A stretch of DNA of 64,000 bases from Bryobacter aggregatus MPL3 (GTDB lineage: Bacteria; Acidobacteriota; Terriglobia; Bryobacterales; Bryobacteraceae), in NCBI RefSeq assembly GCF_000702445.1, contig NZ_JNIF01000003.1:3658001-3722000 (forward strand), in the 5' to 3' direction. Every line of letters begins with the position of its first letter. Within the stretch, counting starts at the first letter, position 1. The position numbers and the translations under genes were made by a program. Under the pieces are notes generated by a model. The model was not told where the DNA came from. It was given only the letters and a program-made list of their open reading frames with translations, and ran no database searches. Of the stretch, positions 8,966 through 18,717 are shown piece by piece.

Positions 8966-10797
8966 TACTTCGAGGATAACAACCAGTCCCAGGCGCGGCC
9001 TGCCCGATCGACAATCGAATTCACATCAGGCTCAAGAAGGAAGCCCTGCTCCACCATTTGCACTGCCTTGGTCCGCACGAGCGACTGATACTTTTCCCGT
9101 GTCCCGTAGCGGCGCTTTACTTCGGAGGCGGAGAAGGGAAGCGTTGAGCCAACCATGTCATTGATGAGATTTTTGGGGGCGGCGGGGTCTGCGACATAAT
9201 TCCATCCGGTGTAGGTGGCCAGCGGTACGGCCACTTCCGGCATGCGCACCCCGCCCACTTCATTGCCGTCCTGATCTACGGCGGGCACCAGCATGGGGAA
9301 GATCTTGCCAAGCACTGGCGGCTCTGTCCTGTAGTCGACGCGCCAGGAGCGCATGGGCTGCTTGGGGGCATTCGCAATTTTTAACTGCTCGAAGGGAACG
9401 AGTTCTCCTTTGGCGATGCGCGGATAGACGCTGTCCGGCGGAGCGGTGCCGTCCTTGATCCAGGCCTCGAGCCGCGCAAGCAGTGCGCGATAGAGCGGCC
9501 GGTAGTCGTTCATGTTCGAGAAGTTCGTGCTGCCTCGCATCGGGGGCGGCACTGTTCCCGGTCCATGCTGCGAACCGGCTACAAAGTAGATGCGCGTCAA
9601 AGGAGCGATCGGGGCATCGGCCTTGCCATCGGGGGTGATGTGGATCAGCGCACCATTGCGTCCCCAGTATTCGTAACTGCCGTTGGTGTAGAAGATCTTC
9701 GGGACATCCTTGGTGTGGGTGAGGAGGCCGTCGGTGATGCCGGTTTCAGGGTCTGTCTGCGCCAGATCGCTAAACGGAAAGATGTCGCTCGGATAGAAGA
9801 AGTTGAAGGTGGGATGCCCGTCGCGGCTCGGTTGTGCGCCGCGGATGTTGAAGCTGCCCCGGCCCGCCCCGGCCACATTGGCCCACACGCCTTCAAAAAC
9901 CTTGCGGCCCTTCTCATCGCTGTTGAAGCCGTCGTAGAGGAACTGGCGCAAGAGCCGCCCGCTTTGCGAGGTGCCAAAGGCGATGGCTCGTTTGAGATAG
10001 CGGGCCTGGTCGCCCAAGAGAATGAGGCCATTGTTCTCGTACTTCAGGAAGCTGATCACGTCGCGAATGGCAGCGAGCCCGGTACCTGACACAGCGGGGT
10101 TCCGGGTCTGGTAGGTCGCCTCGTAAATCTGATAGGGCTGGAAGCCGCCGGGCATTTCGATGGCCGTCTTGGCAGTGTTCAACTGCCAACCTTCGCCGAT
10201 TTCCTGCCGTTTGCCATCGCGCGAATCGCGAATTGTGAGCTTCAATCCACTCGCTACCGGATAGGCCTGCATGTTGCGATCGCCCAAGCTCATCGACAAG
10301 GCTTTGGCGTGCGGGACAAACTCGCTGCGAATCAGCGCCTCGACGCCCTGAGCGATCGGAGGATAGACGCGCAGCAGTTCGGGCGACGCTGGCACATCCC
10401 ACTGCCACCCCACCCAAACCAACGTGTAACCCTGCTCCATCAGGTAGCTGTTGCTGCCTTGGAACATGCTGAGCAGCCCTTTGCCTCCGCGATTGGAGAC
10501 CTCGAACAGAATCGACCCATTGCCCTTCGAGGGATCGCGCGGCTTCAGCACATAGAGGTCGGCGCTGAAACGGACGAGTCCCTTGTCATCGACAGGCGCG
10601 CGATCGAGGTCGCGAATGATCTGGTTGGCGGGCAGTTTCGGATCGATTGCGAAATGCGCTTTCGCAACCACACGTTCATAGGGGCCAGGGGACCCAAAGC
10701 TCTTTCCTCCTTCCACGTCGCCTCGATCTTCGACGTAAATCTTGGTGACCGCTCCAAAGCTGAGTGACGTGAAAAGGAGAAAGAGAGCAATTCGCAT
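8965..10797 (-). CDS. Secreted alpha/beta hydrolase-domain protein
   Basis: A 610-residue exported protein. The start is the ATG that overlaps the upstream stop (TAATG) and begins MRIALFLLFTSLSFGAVT, a clean signal peptide. The longer frame upstream has arginine-rich shadow sequence and is not used. The body resembles the large alpha/beta hydrolase domain family (PF20091-like). FGTSQSGRLLRQF is a nucleophile-elbow candidate, and GSQHGPG near the C-terminal third could supply the histidine. The substrate is unknown. It is the middle gene of a coupled three-gene operon between another hydrolase and an Mrp ATPase. Confidence 0.8.
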   Translation of the reverse strand: MRIALFLLFTSLSFGAVTKIYVEDRGDVEGGKSFGSPGPYERVVAKAHFAIDPKLPANQIIRDLDRAPVDDKGLVRFSADLYVLKPRDPSKGNGSILFEVSNRGGKGLLSMFQGSNSYLMEQGYTLVWVGWQWDVPASPELLRVYPPIAQGVEALIRSEFVPHAKALSMSLGDRNMQAYPVASGLKLTIRDSRDGKRQEIGEGWQLNTAKTAIEMPGGFQPYQIYEATYQTRNPAVSGTGLAAIRDVISFLKYENNGLILLGDQARYLKRAIAFGTSQSGRLLRQFLYDGFNSDEKGRKVFEGVWANVAGAGRGSFNIRGAQPSRDGHPTFNFFYPSDIFPFSDLAQTDPETGITDGLLTHTKDVPKIFYTNGSYEYWGRNGALIHITPDGKADAPIAPLTRIYFVAGSQHGPGTVPPPMRGSTNFSNMNDYRPLYRALLARLEAWIKDGTAPPDSVYPRIAKGELVPFEQLKIANAPKQPMRSWRVDYRTEPPVLGKIFPMLVPAVDQDGNEVGGVRMPEVAVPLATYTGWNYVADPAAPKNLINDMVGSTLPFSASEVKRRYGTREKYQSLVRTKAVQMVEQGFLLEPDVNSIVDRAGRAWDWLLSSK

Positions 10798-11894
10798 TAG
10801 AGATGAGCCGCTAGGAACGGCACTCCTTTGGCGCCATGGAACACATGCGCGCCAGGATGAACTTCGGTTGCAAAATCGCTGCCTGCGCCCAGCGTGTCGT
10901 AGATTTTCTTTGTTGCCGCTGCGCCCTCTTTGAAACCTGCTAACGGGAAAATCCGATCGAGTTCGCCCGTTTCGGCAAAGAGCGGACGGGGAGCGATCAG
11001 GCCCGCCACATCGCTCATCTCCGCCCAGTTCAGGATGCCCGGGACGTAGTTGTCCATGCAATGCGCCAGGCTCAGGATGCAATCGCGGAAGGTACAGAGA
11101 TAGCCGGAAACCATCGCCGCCTTGATGCGTGTGTCGAGCGCGGTGGCAAACAAGGTGCAAGTGCCGCCACCGGAAATGCCCACGCAACCCACGCGCTTTG
11201 CATTCAAGTCCTTACGCGTCTCGATGTAGTCGACGGAACGCATGACGTCGTAAGCACGCCAGCCGATCATCGTTTCGCCAAACAACAGTGCGGCGCCCGC
11301 GGCGGGCTGGCAACTGTTTTGGGTCGCGCTCTTGGCCGCGTTGATCGGATCGCGCCGATGGCCAAAGGCAAGCGGTTCAATCGCCAATGCCGCAATGCCC
11401 TTGGCGACAAACTGCAGCGCAAAATCATTCTGATAGCCAGCGGCCACCGCGCGTTGTTTCCCGTTCTCGTCGATGCCCACGATATCGTCGACCCCGCGGC
11501 CATGTCCGGGGACACAAATCATCACAGGAAGGGGACCGGCGACGTTTTTCGGCTTCACCAGATAACTGAAGACTTCCATGCCCTCGCGGCTGGTGAAGAT
11601 GATCTTCTCGCGGGTGTAGGTGGGGAAGTCCATGGTCTCGAGGACTTGCGGGCGCAACGCCACCCGCTTCTCTGGGATGCCTCCTACGAGTTCTGTCAGC
11701 TTGGCGCGCAACTTACGTTGCCAGGCTCGCACCTCAGCCGGATTGTTGGCGGTGAACTTCATCTTCAGCGGCGCTTGTGCATAGCGCTCGCGCGAATAGG
11801 CGACTGGGTCCAGGCGTGTCTCGGTCATCGTATCCGCGTTTGCACTCACAGCCGCTGCGGCCAGACTGGCCATTGTCATTTCTCGTCTTGTCAT
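10797..11894 (-). CDS. Dienelactone hydrolase/acetylxylan-esterase-like alpha/beta hydrolase
   Basis: A hydrolase of about 365 residues, probably exported: the chosen start gives MTRREMTMASLAAAAVSANA, a twin-arginine-like leader preceded by AAGGAAAAGATCGAG. An ATG 30 bases further upstream (11924) is possible. VGISGGGTC carries the likely nucleophile serine, GELDRIFP the acid, and GAHVFHG the histidine. The PVMICVPGHG stretch fits the oxyanion-hole strand of PF12715-type hydrolases. It is the first gene of the operon, and its stop TAA shares a base with the next start. A role in esterified plant polymer breakdown is only an inference. Confidence 0.8.
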   Translation of the reverse strand: MTRREMTMASLAAAAVSANADTMTETRLDPVAYSRERYAQAPLKMKFTANNPAEVRAWQRKLRAKLTELVGGIPEKRVALRPQVLETMDFPTYTREKIIFTSREGMEVFSYLVKPKNVAGPLPVMICVPGHGRGVDDIVGIDENGKQRAVAAGYQNDFALQFVAKGIAALAIEPLAFGHRRDPINAAKSATQNSCQPAAGAALLFGETMIGWRAYDVMRSVDYIETRKDLNAKRVGCVGISGGGTCTLFATALDTRIKAAMVSGYLCTFRDCILSLAHCMDNYVPGILNWAEMSDVAGLIAPRPLFAETGELDRIFPLAGFKEGAAATKKIYDTLGAGSDFATEVHPGAHVFHGAKGVPFLAAHL

Positions 11895-11948
11895 CTCGAT
11901 CTTTTCCTTCGCTAATTCCGCCAAAACGTTCCCACGATTTTAAGACAC

Positions 11949-12953
11949 TCAGACCATGCCGGCGTCGCGCAAGAAGCGCGATGCTTCTTCGGGCGGTGTG
12001 GGATTGATATAGAAGCCGGTACACCACTCAAAACCAGCGATCTTCGTCAGTCTTGGGATGATCTCAATGTGCCAATGGAAATGCTCCATGGCTCCTTCCT
12101 GGACCGGCGCCGTGTGGATGACAAAGTTGTAGCTAGGACGCTCGAGCACCTTGTCGATGCGGCGCAGCAGCGTGCGCATCACCCAGGCGAGATTGTGGAT
12201 GGTCTGCGGCGTGCTGTCTTCAAAGTGGCTGCCATGATGACGCGGCATCACCCAGGTTTCAAAGGGGAAGCGCGGGGCATAGGGCGAGGCGGCGACAAAG
12301 TGATCGGTCTCTAGGATCATCCGCGTGCCGCTTTCCATCTCCTGGCGAATCATGTCGCACCAGATGCAGCGCTCGCGGAAGTCGAAGTAGCGGCGGGAAC
12401 CATCAATTTCTTCCTGCACCCGCTTAGGCACGATGGGCAGGCCAATGATCTGCGAATGCGTATGCTCGAGCGTCGCGCCGCCCAACTCGCCATGGTTCTT
12501 GAAGCAGACGATGTAGCGCATGCGCGTGTCGCGCTTCAGATCGCGGATGCGTTCGCGAAAGGCCCAAAATACTTCTTCGATGGTTTTCTCAGAACACTCA
12601 GAGAGAAACAACTCGTGCTTCGGCGTTTCGATGATCACCTCATGCGCGCCAATGCCGTTCATCCGGTCATAGAGCCCGTCGCCGATGCGATCGAGGTTGC
12701 CTTCGACGCGCAGGGCGGGGAACTTGTTGGGCACGACGCGCAAACTCCAATTGGGATCGTTCGGCTCGCCGCCATCGGGGCGAAACCCAAGGATCTCCGG
12801 CGGTGTTTTCGATTCATGACCGGTACAAAAGGGACAGAACCGGTTGGTCGGGCCGGCGACGGGCACGCGGACAAAGTCTGACGGCCGGCGAGCCCGTTCG
12901 ACGGAAATGATCACCCAGCGTCCGGTCACCGGATCGCGTCGCAATTCTGGCAT
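11949..12953 (-). CDS. galT: Galactose-1-phosphate uridylyltransferase
   Basis: A 334-residue GalT of the HIT superfamily. It moves UMP between UDP-glucose and galactose-1-phosphate in the Leloir pathway. The N-terminus MPELRRDPVTGRWVII is typical. Zinc-site candidates are CPFC near residue 42 and later CIWC. The active-site region reads EHFHWHIEI near the C-terminus, and EHTHSQIIG precedes it. An upstream in-frame ATG at 12974 would add seven residues; the site chosen starts at the conserved N-terminus. No other Leloir genes are adjacent. Confidence 0.9.
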   Translation of the reverse strand: MPELRRDPVTGRWVIISVERARRPSDFVRVPVAGPTNRFCPFCTGHESKTPPEILGFRPDGGEPNDPNWSLRVVPNKFPALRVEGNLDRIGDGLYDRMNGIGAHEVIIETPKHELFLSECSEKTIEEVFWAFRERIRDLKRDTRMRYIVCFKNHGELGGATLEHTHSQIIGLPIVPKRVQEEIDGSRRYFDFRERCIWCDMIRQEMESGTRMILETDHFVAASPYAPRFPFETWVMPRHHGSHFEDSTPQTIHNLAWVMRTLLRRIDKVLERPSYNFVIHTAPVQEGAMEHFHWHIEIIPRLTKIAGFEWCTGFYINPTPPEEASRFLRDAGMV

Positions 12954-12999
12954 AGGAAGCCCTGATTTTCGCATGCTTGCGGGGGCCCGGCGATGCCAC

Positions 13000-13584
13000 A
13001 ATCGAAACTGTGAGATCCGGGCCCGGATGGCACAGGGCGGGCGCTTGTTTGATGGCATCCTCGCGCAGACGCCAAGCGATCGTTGTGTCTTACCCGGTAC
13101 GGAACGCACCGATGCGGCGTTTTTGGAGCAAAAAATTGTTGCCGCGCTTCCGACCGATGAGCCGTAGCTCGTCGTTGCGGAATCTTTCTCTGGTCCGCTT
13201 GCTTTGCAAATCGCTGCTCGAAGCGGAAACCTGTCTGTCGCACTGGTCCTCTGCGCCAGCTTCGGCCAGGCACCCATCCCGCCGCCGCTGCTGCGCTTCC
13301 TTGCGGTACTCGTGCCGATTTTCTCTGTATCCGATTGGATCATCGGGCAAAAGCTGCGATCCACGAGATTTCGATGCCTGCGCTGTCCAGCCGCTTCGAG
13401 GTACTGGCAGCCTTCCGCGCAAGCTTTGTCCCTCATCGGAGACTGGCTGCTCAGCTTCTTAAGATCCCCCTATCCACAACTGCAAGTCGAACAGATCAAC
13501 TCGCCCCGCTTGGTACTGCAATGCGAGCCGCAGCAATGTGTCGAGCGGATTGTCGATTTTGTGAACGGGGCGATGAGAAAGTAG
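13000..13584 (+). pseudogene. Alpha/beta hydrolase pseudogene with several frameshifts
   Basis: Pieces of one alpha/beta hydrolase are spread over all three plus-strand frames. In order: PGPDGTGR (third frame, near 13015), GRLFDGILAQTPSDR (first frame, near 13040), AIVVSYPV (second frame, near 13077), and EQKIVAALPTDEP, then an in-frame TAG at 13165. LVVAESFSGPLALQIAARSG follows, a nucleophile elbow of the GxSxxG type in the form ESFSGP. The C-terminal part (INSPRLVLQCEPQQCVERI) ends at a normal stop. At least three frameshifts and a nonsense codon rule out a functional product. No intact start is seen. Confidence 0.7.
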
Positions 13585-13844
13585 AGCGCAATGCGCTCCT
13601 GCAGAACTTTACGAACTCGACGAAAAGATCGAAGATATAGATCGCCGCACAGAGTCGATGCGAAACTCATCCGCAGCCATCCACTTACGATTCGGTTCCA
13701 GCCCATTGGCGATATGTTCGCGATCGTCGGAGTGCTTTCAACCGCTGGACGACACTCAGTTGGTCTGCCAGTCTCAATATCTTTGAGCAAGTGGTCTCCG
13801 ATCTCAAATTCTCCTATCGCCTTACCCGTGATGAGCTGTGGCCC
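13585..13844. other. Spacer downstream of the hydrolase pseudogene
   Basis: No gene can be supported. A plus-strand stretch near 13720-13880 reads without stops (including EQVVSDLKFSYRLTRDELWP) and may be the remnant of another decayed gene. It has no start and runs into the convergent repeat-protein gene. Confidence 0.3.
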
Positions 13845-16800
13845 TCACTGCACCGCGACCGTTACCTTCGCCGGGCTTTCGTAACGATCCACCTTCACGC
13901 GAATCTCCTGCACCCCAAATGGCGTTGCCGCCGGGATCTTCGCGTTGATCTGCGTCACACCTTCGATCAATCCTGGTGCATGTCCGGCATAGACAATCTC
14001 CGCCGGAACGCCGCCAATCGTCACACTCACCGGTAGCCGCAATTGACCGACGCCCGGGGCCACGGCACCGGGCACTCCGTGCGGATCGACGTCGCCCGCA
14101 CCCGTCAAATACAGAACCAGAATCGAGCCGCGCCTCACCGCATTCGTTGCCCCATTCAGACTCCCATTCTCATTCAGCGCGGCGGCTTGTCCCGCGCCTG
14201 AGGAATCGACGGTAAATAGCGCGGGCTTTGCCGGCTGCGTCACCAGGCGATAGGGTGCAGACTGCTTGCCATCGCGCTCAATCGCAATCGTGCGCTCGGT
14301 GACCAGATCGGGATTCCAGGGCGCGATCCAGCTCAGTTGCCCGGCCAGCGTATAGAGCAGCGGCGCGGCGACTCCGTCCACCAACACCCTGGTCCCGCCT
14401 AGCGTGGTTGGTACGAGGTTTTTCGCATCGAGCGCAAAGGTCTGAATCGAGGTGGGCCCCAGGCCACTGCCAAAGCCCACGACCACTTCGCCCGGTGCAA
14501 TCGTTTCTCCCTCATAGCTGGCCGCACTCAACAACGCCGCGACCTGCGGGTAGCCTTTCGGCGCAATTACAATCTCCACTTGATGCGTGACCTCGGCGCC
14601 ATTGCTGTCCTTCGCCTGAACGAGAACAATCCAGAGGCCGGACTGCTCGGGCGTGCCGCTGAGGACTCCTGTTGTCGATAAGTCCAAGCCTGGCGGCAAC
14701 GAACCCGCGCGCAGTCCGTAGCGCAGCGTCCCGATTGCGCCTTTGACCGGAAGGGGCTGGGAATAAGCAGCGCCGACGCTTGCGCCCGGCAAACTCTTGC
14801 GGACGAAGGTCAGAGTCGAACTGGATTCCACCGGCAGGATGAAACTCAGCATGCTGTCGTTTCCTCCGGCGTCGACCGCCGTTACGACAAAGGTATATTC
14901 TCCACTGCTGAGCGGAGTGCCGACTAGGGTGCCGTCGGGCAGCAAGCGCATTCCTTCGGGCAACTGACCGAGACTGTCCAGACTCACGCGAAACTCCGAG
15001 GGCGATCGCCAACCGGAGAGCGGAATTCGTGCATTGTAGGCCGTGAAGGTTCTGGCGGGATTCAACCGCGTCGGCTTCGGTACTTTGACTTCCACTTCGC
15101 GATCCAGCATCTGGCCGATGCCGTCGCGGATCCGCACCGTTGCTGAGAAGTTGCCGGGAACCAGTAGGGGGCCGCTGATTGCCCCCCGCGACAGGAATTC
15201 CAGGCCCATCGGAAGGCTCCCCCGAAGGATCTCAATCTGATAAGGCGGAGCTCCCCCGCCCACTCCGAGATCTCGATAATAGGGACGATAGAGCGTTTCG
15301 ATGGAGGGGAAGGTGGTCACGTTTCCCATCGCGCCCGCAGTGGCGGCGATGTTGACGAGATAGCTCGTCATCGCCATATTGCCTCGTGAGTCCGTGATGA
15401 TGGCATAGAATTGGTAGTCTCCGGCAACCAGGGGGATCCCTTTCAACTCGCCATTCCGATCGAGACTGAGGCCAGGGACTGGATCTCCATATTCAAAGCG
15501 ATAGACATAAGGTGGGGTTCCGTAGGCAGGACTTCGCTGCATGTGGAACGCTTGTCCTACGACGCCTTTTTCAACAGATCCCCGCCAATTGGCACTCCAA
15601 CCGGGATAGCCGCTGATGGCCCAGGAGAGGACGTCCAGTTCCATGGGAATGAGATTCGTCAATCCGTTCCGGTCGGTGACGCGCGCCATGGCGGAGAAGG
15701 AACCGCTCTTAGAGGGCATTCCGGACAAGGTCAGCGCTCCATTGGCGTCGGTTACAAACTCGAGGCCCAGCGGAATGTTACCGCTGATCCACTGCCCCCG
15801 ATAAGGCGGCGTTCCTCCAGAGAGTTCGAGCAACTTTACGGTGGGCGTATCGCGCTGTGCGGCGCTGAGCCTGGGAGAGCCGAGCGGAAGTGGTCCGTCG
15901 TTTCCGATCAGAATGGTGAAGGTTCTCGGAGTCGAAAAACTGGCCGAAGTTTGGCCGATGACGCGGAAGCTGAAGACTCCCGTCCGGCTGGGTGTGCCGC
16001 TGATCCCTCCGGAGGAACTCAAGCTTAGGCCGGGAGGCATCGGAACGCCCTCTGCTAGAGAGTAGCGAAACGCATCGCGAATGCTTACGGTGTCCGAATA
16101 GGCTTGGCCTCGCCGGGCGGCTTTTAAATGCCCGGTCTCCGAGTTGGTGTCATCGATGAGGAATCGGGGCCCTGGGTCCTCGGTGGCAAGGCGTGTTGCT
16201 GTGCTCGCACTCGCCACTTGAATCATCGGTGTTGCGATGGTGCTTCGCCCCAATGCATCGCGCACGCGCAGTTGGAAGTAGTAAGTAGCGGCTGCCCCCG
16301 TCGGCGTGCCGGAGATCTTACCGTCGCTGCCTAGGCTGAGTCCGGCAGGAAAGAAACCGGCCGGCAGCATCGTGTACTCGTAGGGTGCTTTGCCGCCGTG
16401 TGTCGTGATGTAGTTCAGATAAGGCTTTCCGACTTGGGCATTGCTATAGAAGTCGACTACCCGAAGTGCATTGGCGGCGACGGCAAGATTGAGGGGCATC
16501 TCTTGTCGAACGCCCCGCGCATCCTGCAACTGCAAGCGGAATGAGTATTCGCCCACTGCTGTGGGGATGCCTTGCAGCAGGCCATTGTCCGAGAGCCGCA
16601 AGCCGGGCGGCAACTGTCCGCTCACGAGTGTGACGGTGACAGGTGCAACCAATTCTTCCGGGCGCCCACTTCCCATATAGAAGTAGTAACTTTCCCCAAG
16701 AACAGGTTGGGGGTAAATAAGAGAAGCAAAAGGCCAGCTAATGATCCTCGTCTGGATGGTCAACTCCTTTACCAGAGAAGCGCCCAGGCTATCGGTGACC

Positions 16801-18104
16801 TCAACCGTGAAGCTTTGATGCTCCACTTGTCTGGGGTTCCCCGCTACCTGCCCATTGGTCAGCAGGCGGAGCCCCACCGGAAGGGCCCCGCCTACGACAC
16901 TGAATAGATAGGGCGGTTTGCCTCCGCGGGCGCGGAATACCGTAGAGTCGTTCTCTCTTTCAAAAAAAAGCGGATCGTCGGACTGTACCGTGAGTGGAAG
17001 AGCTTGCACGGTGAGGTTCAGGGTCAGAGTTTCCTGTTGCCCGCTACTATCGGCGACTACTACCGGGATCCGGTAGGAGCCCGCTTGTTGCGGCGTGCCG
17101 CTCAGCTTGCAATTACTCCCGATCGAGAGACCGCTTGGATAAGCTGCTCCTCCACTGGAACAACGAAAGGGCGACAAGCCTCCGATGATCTCCAGTGCAT
17201 ACTCGTAAGGCTCGAATGCAATCGCGTTGGGCGCCTCGGACCGATACAACTCCATCTTGCCGATCTGAACCAACAGCGTGTATTGCTGGACAATCGTTGC
17301 GCCGAGGGCGTCGGTGACCCGAATGGCGATCGGAACAGGACCTGTCTTGATCTGATAGGTCTGAAGCAACCCGGAGGGACTCACGCGATAGTCATTGGTG
17401 CCGAAGTTGGCGATCTCGAAACGGTAGGGGGCGACTCCTCCACTGCCTGTCAGTTGCACACTGTAGTCGACATTGAGGCTGGCAGGAGGCAGAAAGTCCG
17501 GCAGGATCGTCAGTTTTGCTCCTGAGATCGTGATCGAGTAGGGCAGGTTGTAAACCTGATCGTAGCTGTCCGTAACGCGGAGGGTGAAGGGAAAGACCCC
17601 ACGTAAGAACGGGGTACCTATCAGCTCCAGACGGTAATCGCCATGTGGAATCATGATGATGCCTGGTGGAAGGCTCCCGCTGGCAAGGGCGGCCAGGTAT
17701 GGGCCCTCTGCACCATTGATCGCAATCTCGCTTCGATAGCCGTCCCCAACTGTGCCTGCCGGGAAGCTGAGAGGGGAGAAGCTCAACTGGGTTGGCGCAC
17801 TGTTCACACGAGCGCTGAATGGTTGATCCGCCGTGGCGCCCTGTGCGTTGGTCGCGCGAAGCGTAAACTGGAACGTCCCGAGTGCTGTCGGCGTTCCCGA
17901 GAGCAGACCTCCGCCATCCAAGTTGATCCCCGGTGGCAGTGTACCGCTCTGCAAATGGTATCTGGCAATTCCGGAATTGCTAGATACCAGCAAGTTGAAC
18001 GAGTATGGCCGGTTCAACGCAAAGCTCTTCAACTCCGTCGTGTACCAATACACCTGGGCCGACGCCACGGTGCAAAACAGCAGATTCAGTAACACCTTCC
18101 ACAT
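13845..18104 (-). CDS. Giant secreted protein with about 13 putative-Ig repeats and TIGR03437 domain
   Basis: A protein of about 1,419 residues. The start MWKVLLNLLFCTVASAQ is a clean signal peptide preceded by AGGTGG; a frame 13 codons longer lacks this fit. The body is a tandem array of about 13 units of some 90 residues, each with a variant of LPPGLxLxxxGxxSGTP, the hallmark of He_PIG/putative-Ig domains. They occur, for example, as GTLPPGINLDGGGLLSGTP near the N-terminus and GSLPPGLDLSTTGVLSGTP near residue 1,150. The last 230 or so residues match the TIGR03437 C-terminal domain (APGEVVVGFGSGLGP, VLYLTGAGDVDP). It is probably a cell-surface or secreted adhesin-like protein. No enzymatic domain is visible. 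Confidence 0.88.
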   Translation of the reverse strand: MWKVLLNLLFCTVASAQVYWYTTELKSFALNRPYSFNLLVSSNSGIARYHLQSGTLPPGINLDGGGLLSGTPTALGTFQFTLRATNAQGATADQPFSARVNSAPTQLSFSPLSFPAGTVGDGYRSEIAINGAEGPYLAALASGSLPPGIIMIPHGDYRLELIGTPFLRGVFPFTLRVTDSYDQVYNLPYSITISGAKLTILPDFLPPASLNVDYSVQLTGSGGVAPYRFEIANFGTNDYRVSPSGLLQTYQIKTGPVPIAIRVTDALGATIVQQYTLLVQIGKMELYRSEAPNAIAFEPYEYALEIIGGLSPFRCSSGGAAYPSGLSIGSNCKLSGTPQQAGSYRIPVVVADSSGQQETLTLNLTVQALPLTVQSDDPLFFERENDSTVFRARGGKPPYLFSVVGGALPVGLRLLTNGQVAGNPRQVEHQSFTVEVTDSLGASLVKELTIQTRIISWPFASLIYPQPVLGESYYFYMGSGRPEELVAPVTVTLVSGQLPPGLRLSDNGLLQGIPTAVGEYSFRLQLQDARGVRQEMPLNLAVAANALRVVDFYSNAQVGKPYLNYITTHGGKAPYEYTMLPAGFFPAGLSLGSDGKISGTPTGAAATYYFQLRVRDALGRSTIATPMIQVASASTATRLATEDPGPRFLIDDTNSETGHLKAARRGQAYSDTVSIRDAFRYSLAEGVPMPPGLSLSSSGGISGTPSRTGVFSFRVIGQTSASFSTPRTFTILIGNDGPLPLGSPRLSAAQRDTPTVKLLELSGGTPPYRGQWISGNIPLGLEFVTDANGALTLSGMPSKSGSFSAMARVTDRNGLTNLIPMELDVLSWAISGYPGWSANWRGSVEKGVVGQAFHMQRSPAYGTPPYVYRFEYGDPVPGLSLDRNGELKGIPLVAGDYQFYAIITDSRGNMAMTSYLVNIAATAGAMGNVTTFPSIETLYRPYYRDLGVGGGAPPYQIEILRGSLPMGLEFLSRGAISGPLLVPGNFSATVRIRDGIGQMLDREVEVKVPKPTRLNPARTFTAYNARIPLSGWRSPSEFRVSLDSLGQLPEGMRLLPDGTLVGTPLSSGEYTFVVTAVDAGGNDSMLSFILPVESSSTLTFVRKSLPGASVGAAYSQPLPVKGAIGTLRYGLRAGSLPPGLDLSTTGVLSGTPEQSGLWIVLVQAKDSNGAEVTHQVEIVIAPKGYPQVAALLSAASYEGETIAPGEVVVGFGSGLGPTSIQTFALDAKNLVPTTLGGTRVLVDGVAAPLLYTLAGQLSWIAPWNPDLVTERTIAIERDGKQSAPYRLVTQPAKPALFTVDSSGAGQAAALNENGSLNGATNAVRRGSILVLYLTGAGDVDPHGVPGAVAPGVGQLRLPVSVTIGGVPAEIVYAGHAPGLIEGVTQINAKIPAATPFGVQEIRVKVDRYESPAKVTVAVQ

Positions 18105-18231
18105 CCAACACCACCTAGGAGAGCGAGATAAAGTCAGGAGCAATTATCTGATACTTTCTTTCAGGCAGCCGCAACTCCTATTCTTCAAGGGTTTTCCGAC
18201 TTGACAGCCACTCTTCCTGCCTGACAAGCTA

Positions 18232-18687
18232 ATGAATCTACGGGCTTCACCCATGGCCGCTTCATTTCAACAGGAATCGAAAGAACACCAGCTCGATTCT
18301 ACGCTCGACAGCGTGGATTTGGCCGATCAAGCCGTGATCGAATTCGCGCGCAAGATTGGTTTTGACGAAGATGACCAGAATTCGATCTCCATGGCCGTCC
18401 GTGAGTGTATGGTGAACGCCGTTGCGCACGGGAATCAGTACAATTCGCGCAAAAAGGTCTATCTCAAGCTCGAAGCCACTCCGGATAGCCTGACCGTGTC
18501 GATCGGGGATGAGGGCAATGGTTTTGACGAATCCGAAGTGCCTGATCCGCTGGCGCAGGAGAACCTGCTCAAGCAGTCCGGCCGAGGCTTGTTACTCATG
18601 CGTGCCTTTATGGACGAATGTGAGCACTTCTCTCGAAGTCCGCAGGGTACGATGGTCCGCATGATCAAGCGGCTTCATGAATCTTGA
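18232..18687 (+). CDS. RsbW-like serine-protein kinase/anti-sigma factor (HATPase_c_2)
   Basis: A 151-residue GHKL ATPase of the anti-sigma/RsbW type. The N-box reads RECMVNAVAHGN and the G1/G2 boxes IGDEGNGFD and GRGLLLMRAF. Such proteins bind a sigma factor or partner and phosphorylate an anti-anti-sigma factor on serine. The next gene, 30 bases on, encodes exactly such a STAS protein, so the two are a likely partner-switch pair. An internal ATG at 18253 is an alternative start. No target sigma factor or phosphatase gene is adjacent. Confidence 0.88.
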   Translation: MNLRASPMAASFQQESKEHQLDSTLDSVDLADQAVIEFARKIGFDEDDQNSISMAVRECMVNAVAHGNQYNSRKKVYLKLEATPDSLTVSIGDEGNGFDESEVPDPLAQENLLKQSGRGLLLMRAFMDECEHFSRSPQGTMVRMIKRLHES

Positions 18688-18717
18688 TTTTCTGGCTTTC
18701 CAAAGGAGGAATTAACT

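Noticed and set aside
13845-18104. Tandem DNA repeat or CRISPR-like array
   Set aside because: The repeats are protein-level (about 90 residues, divergent in DNA) and belong to one coding sequence; no short direct repeats with spacers exist.
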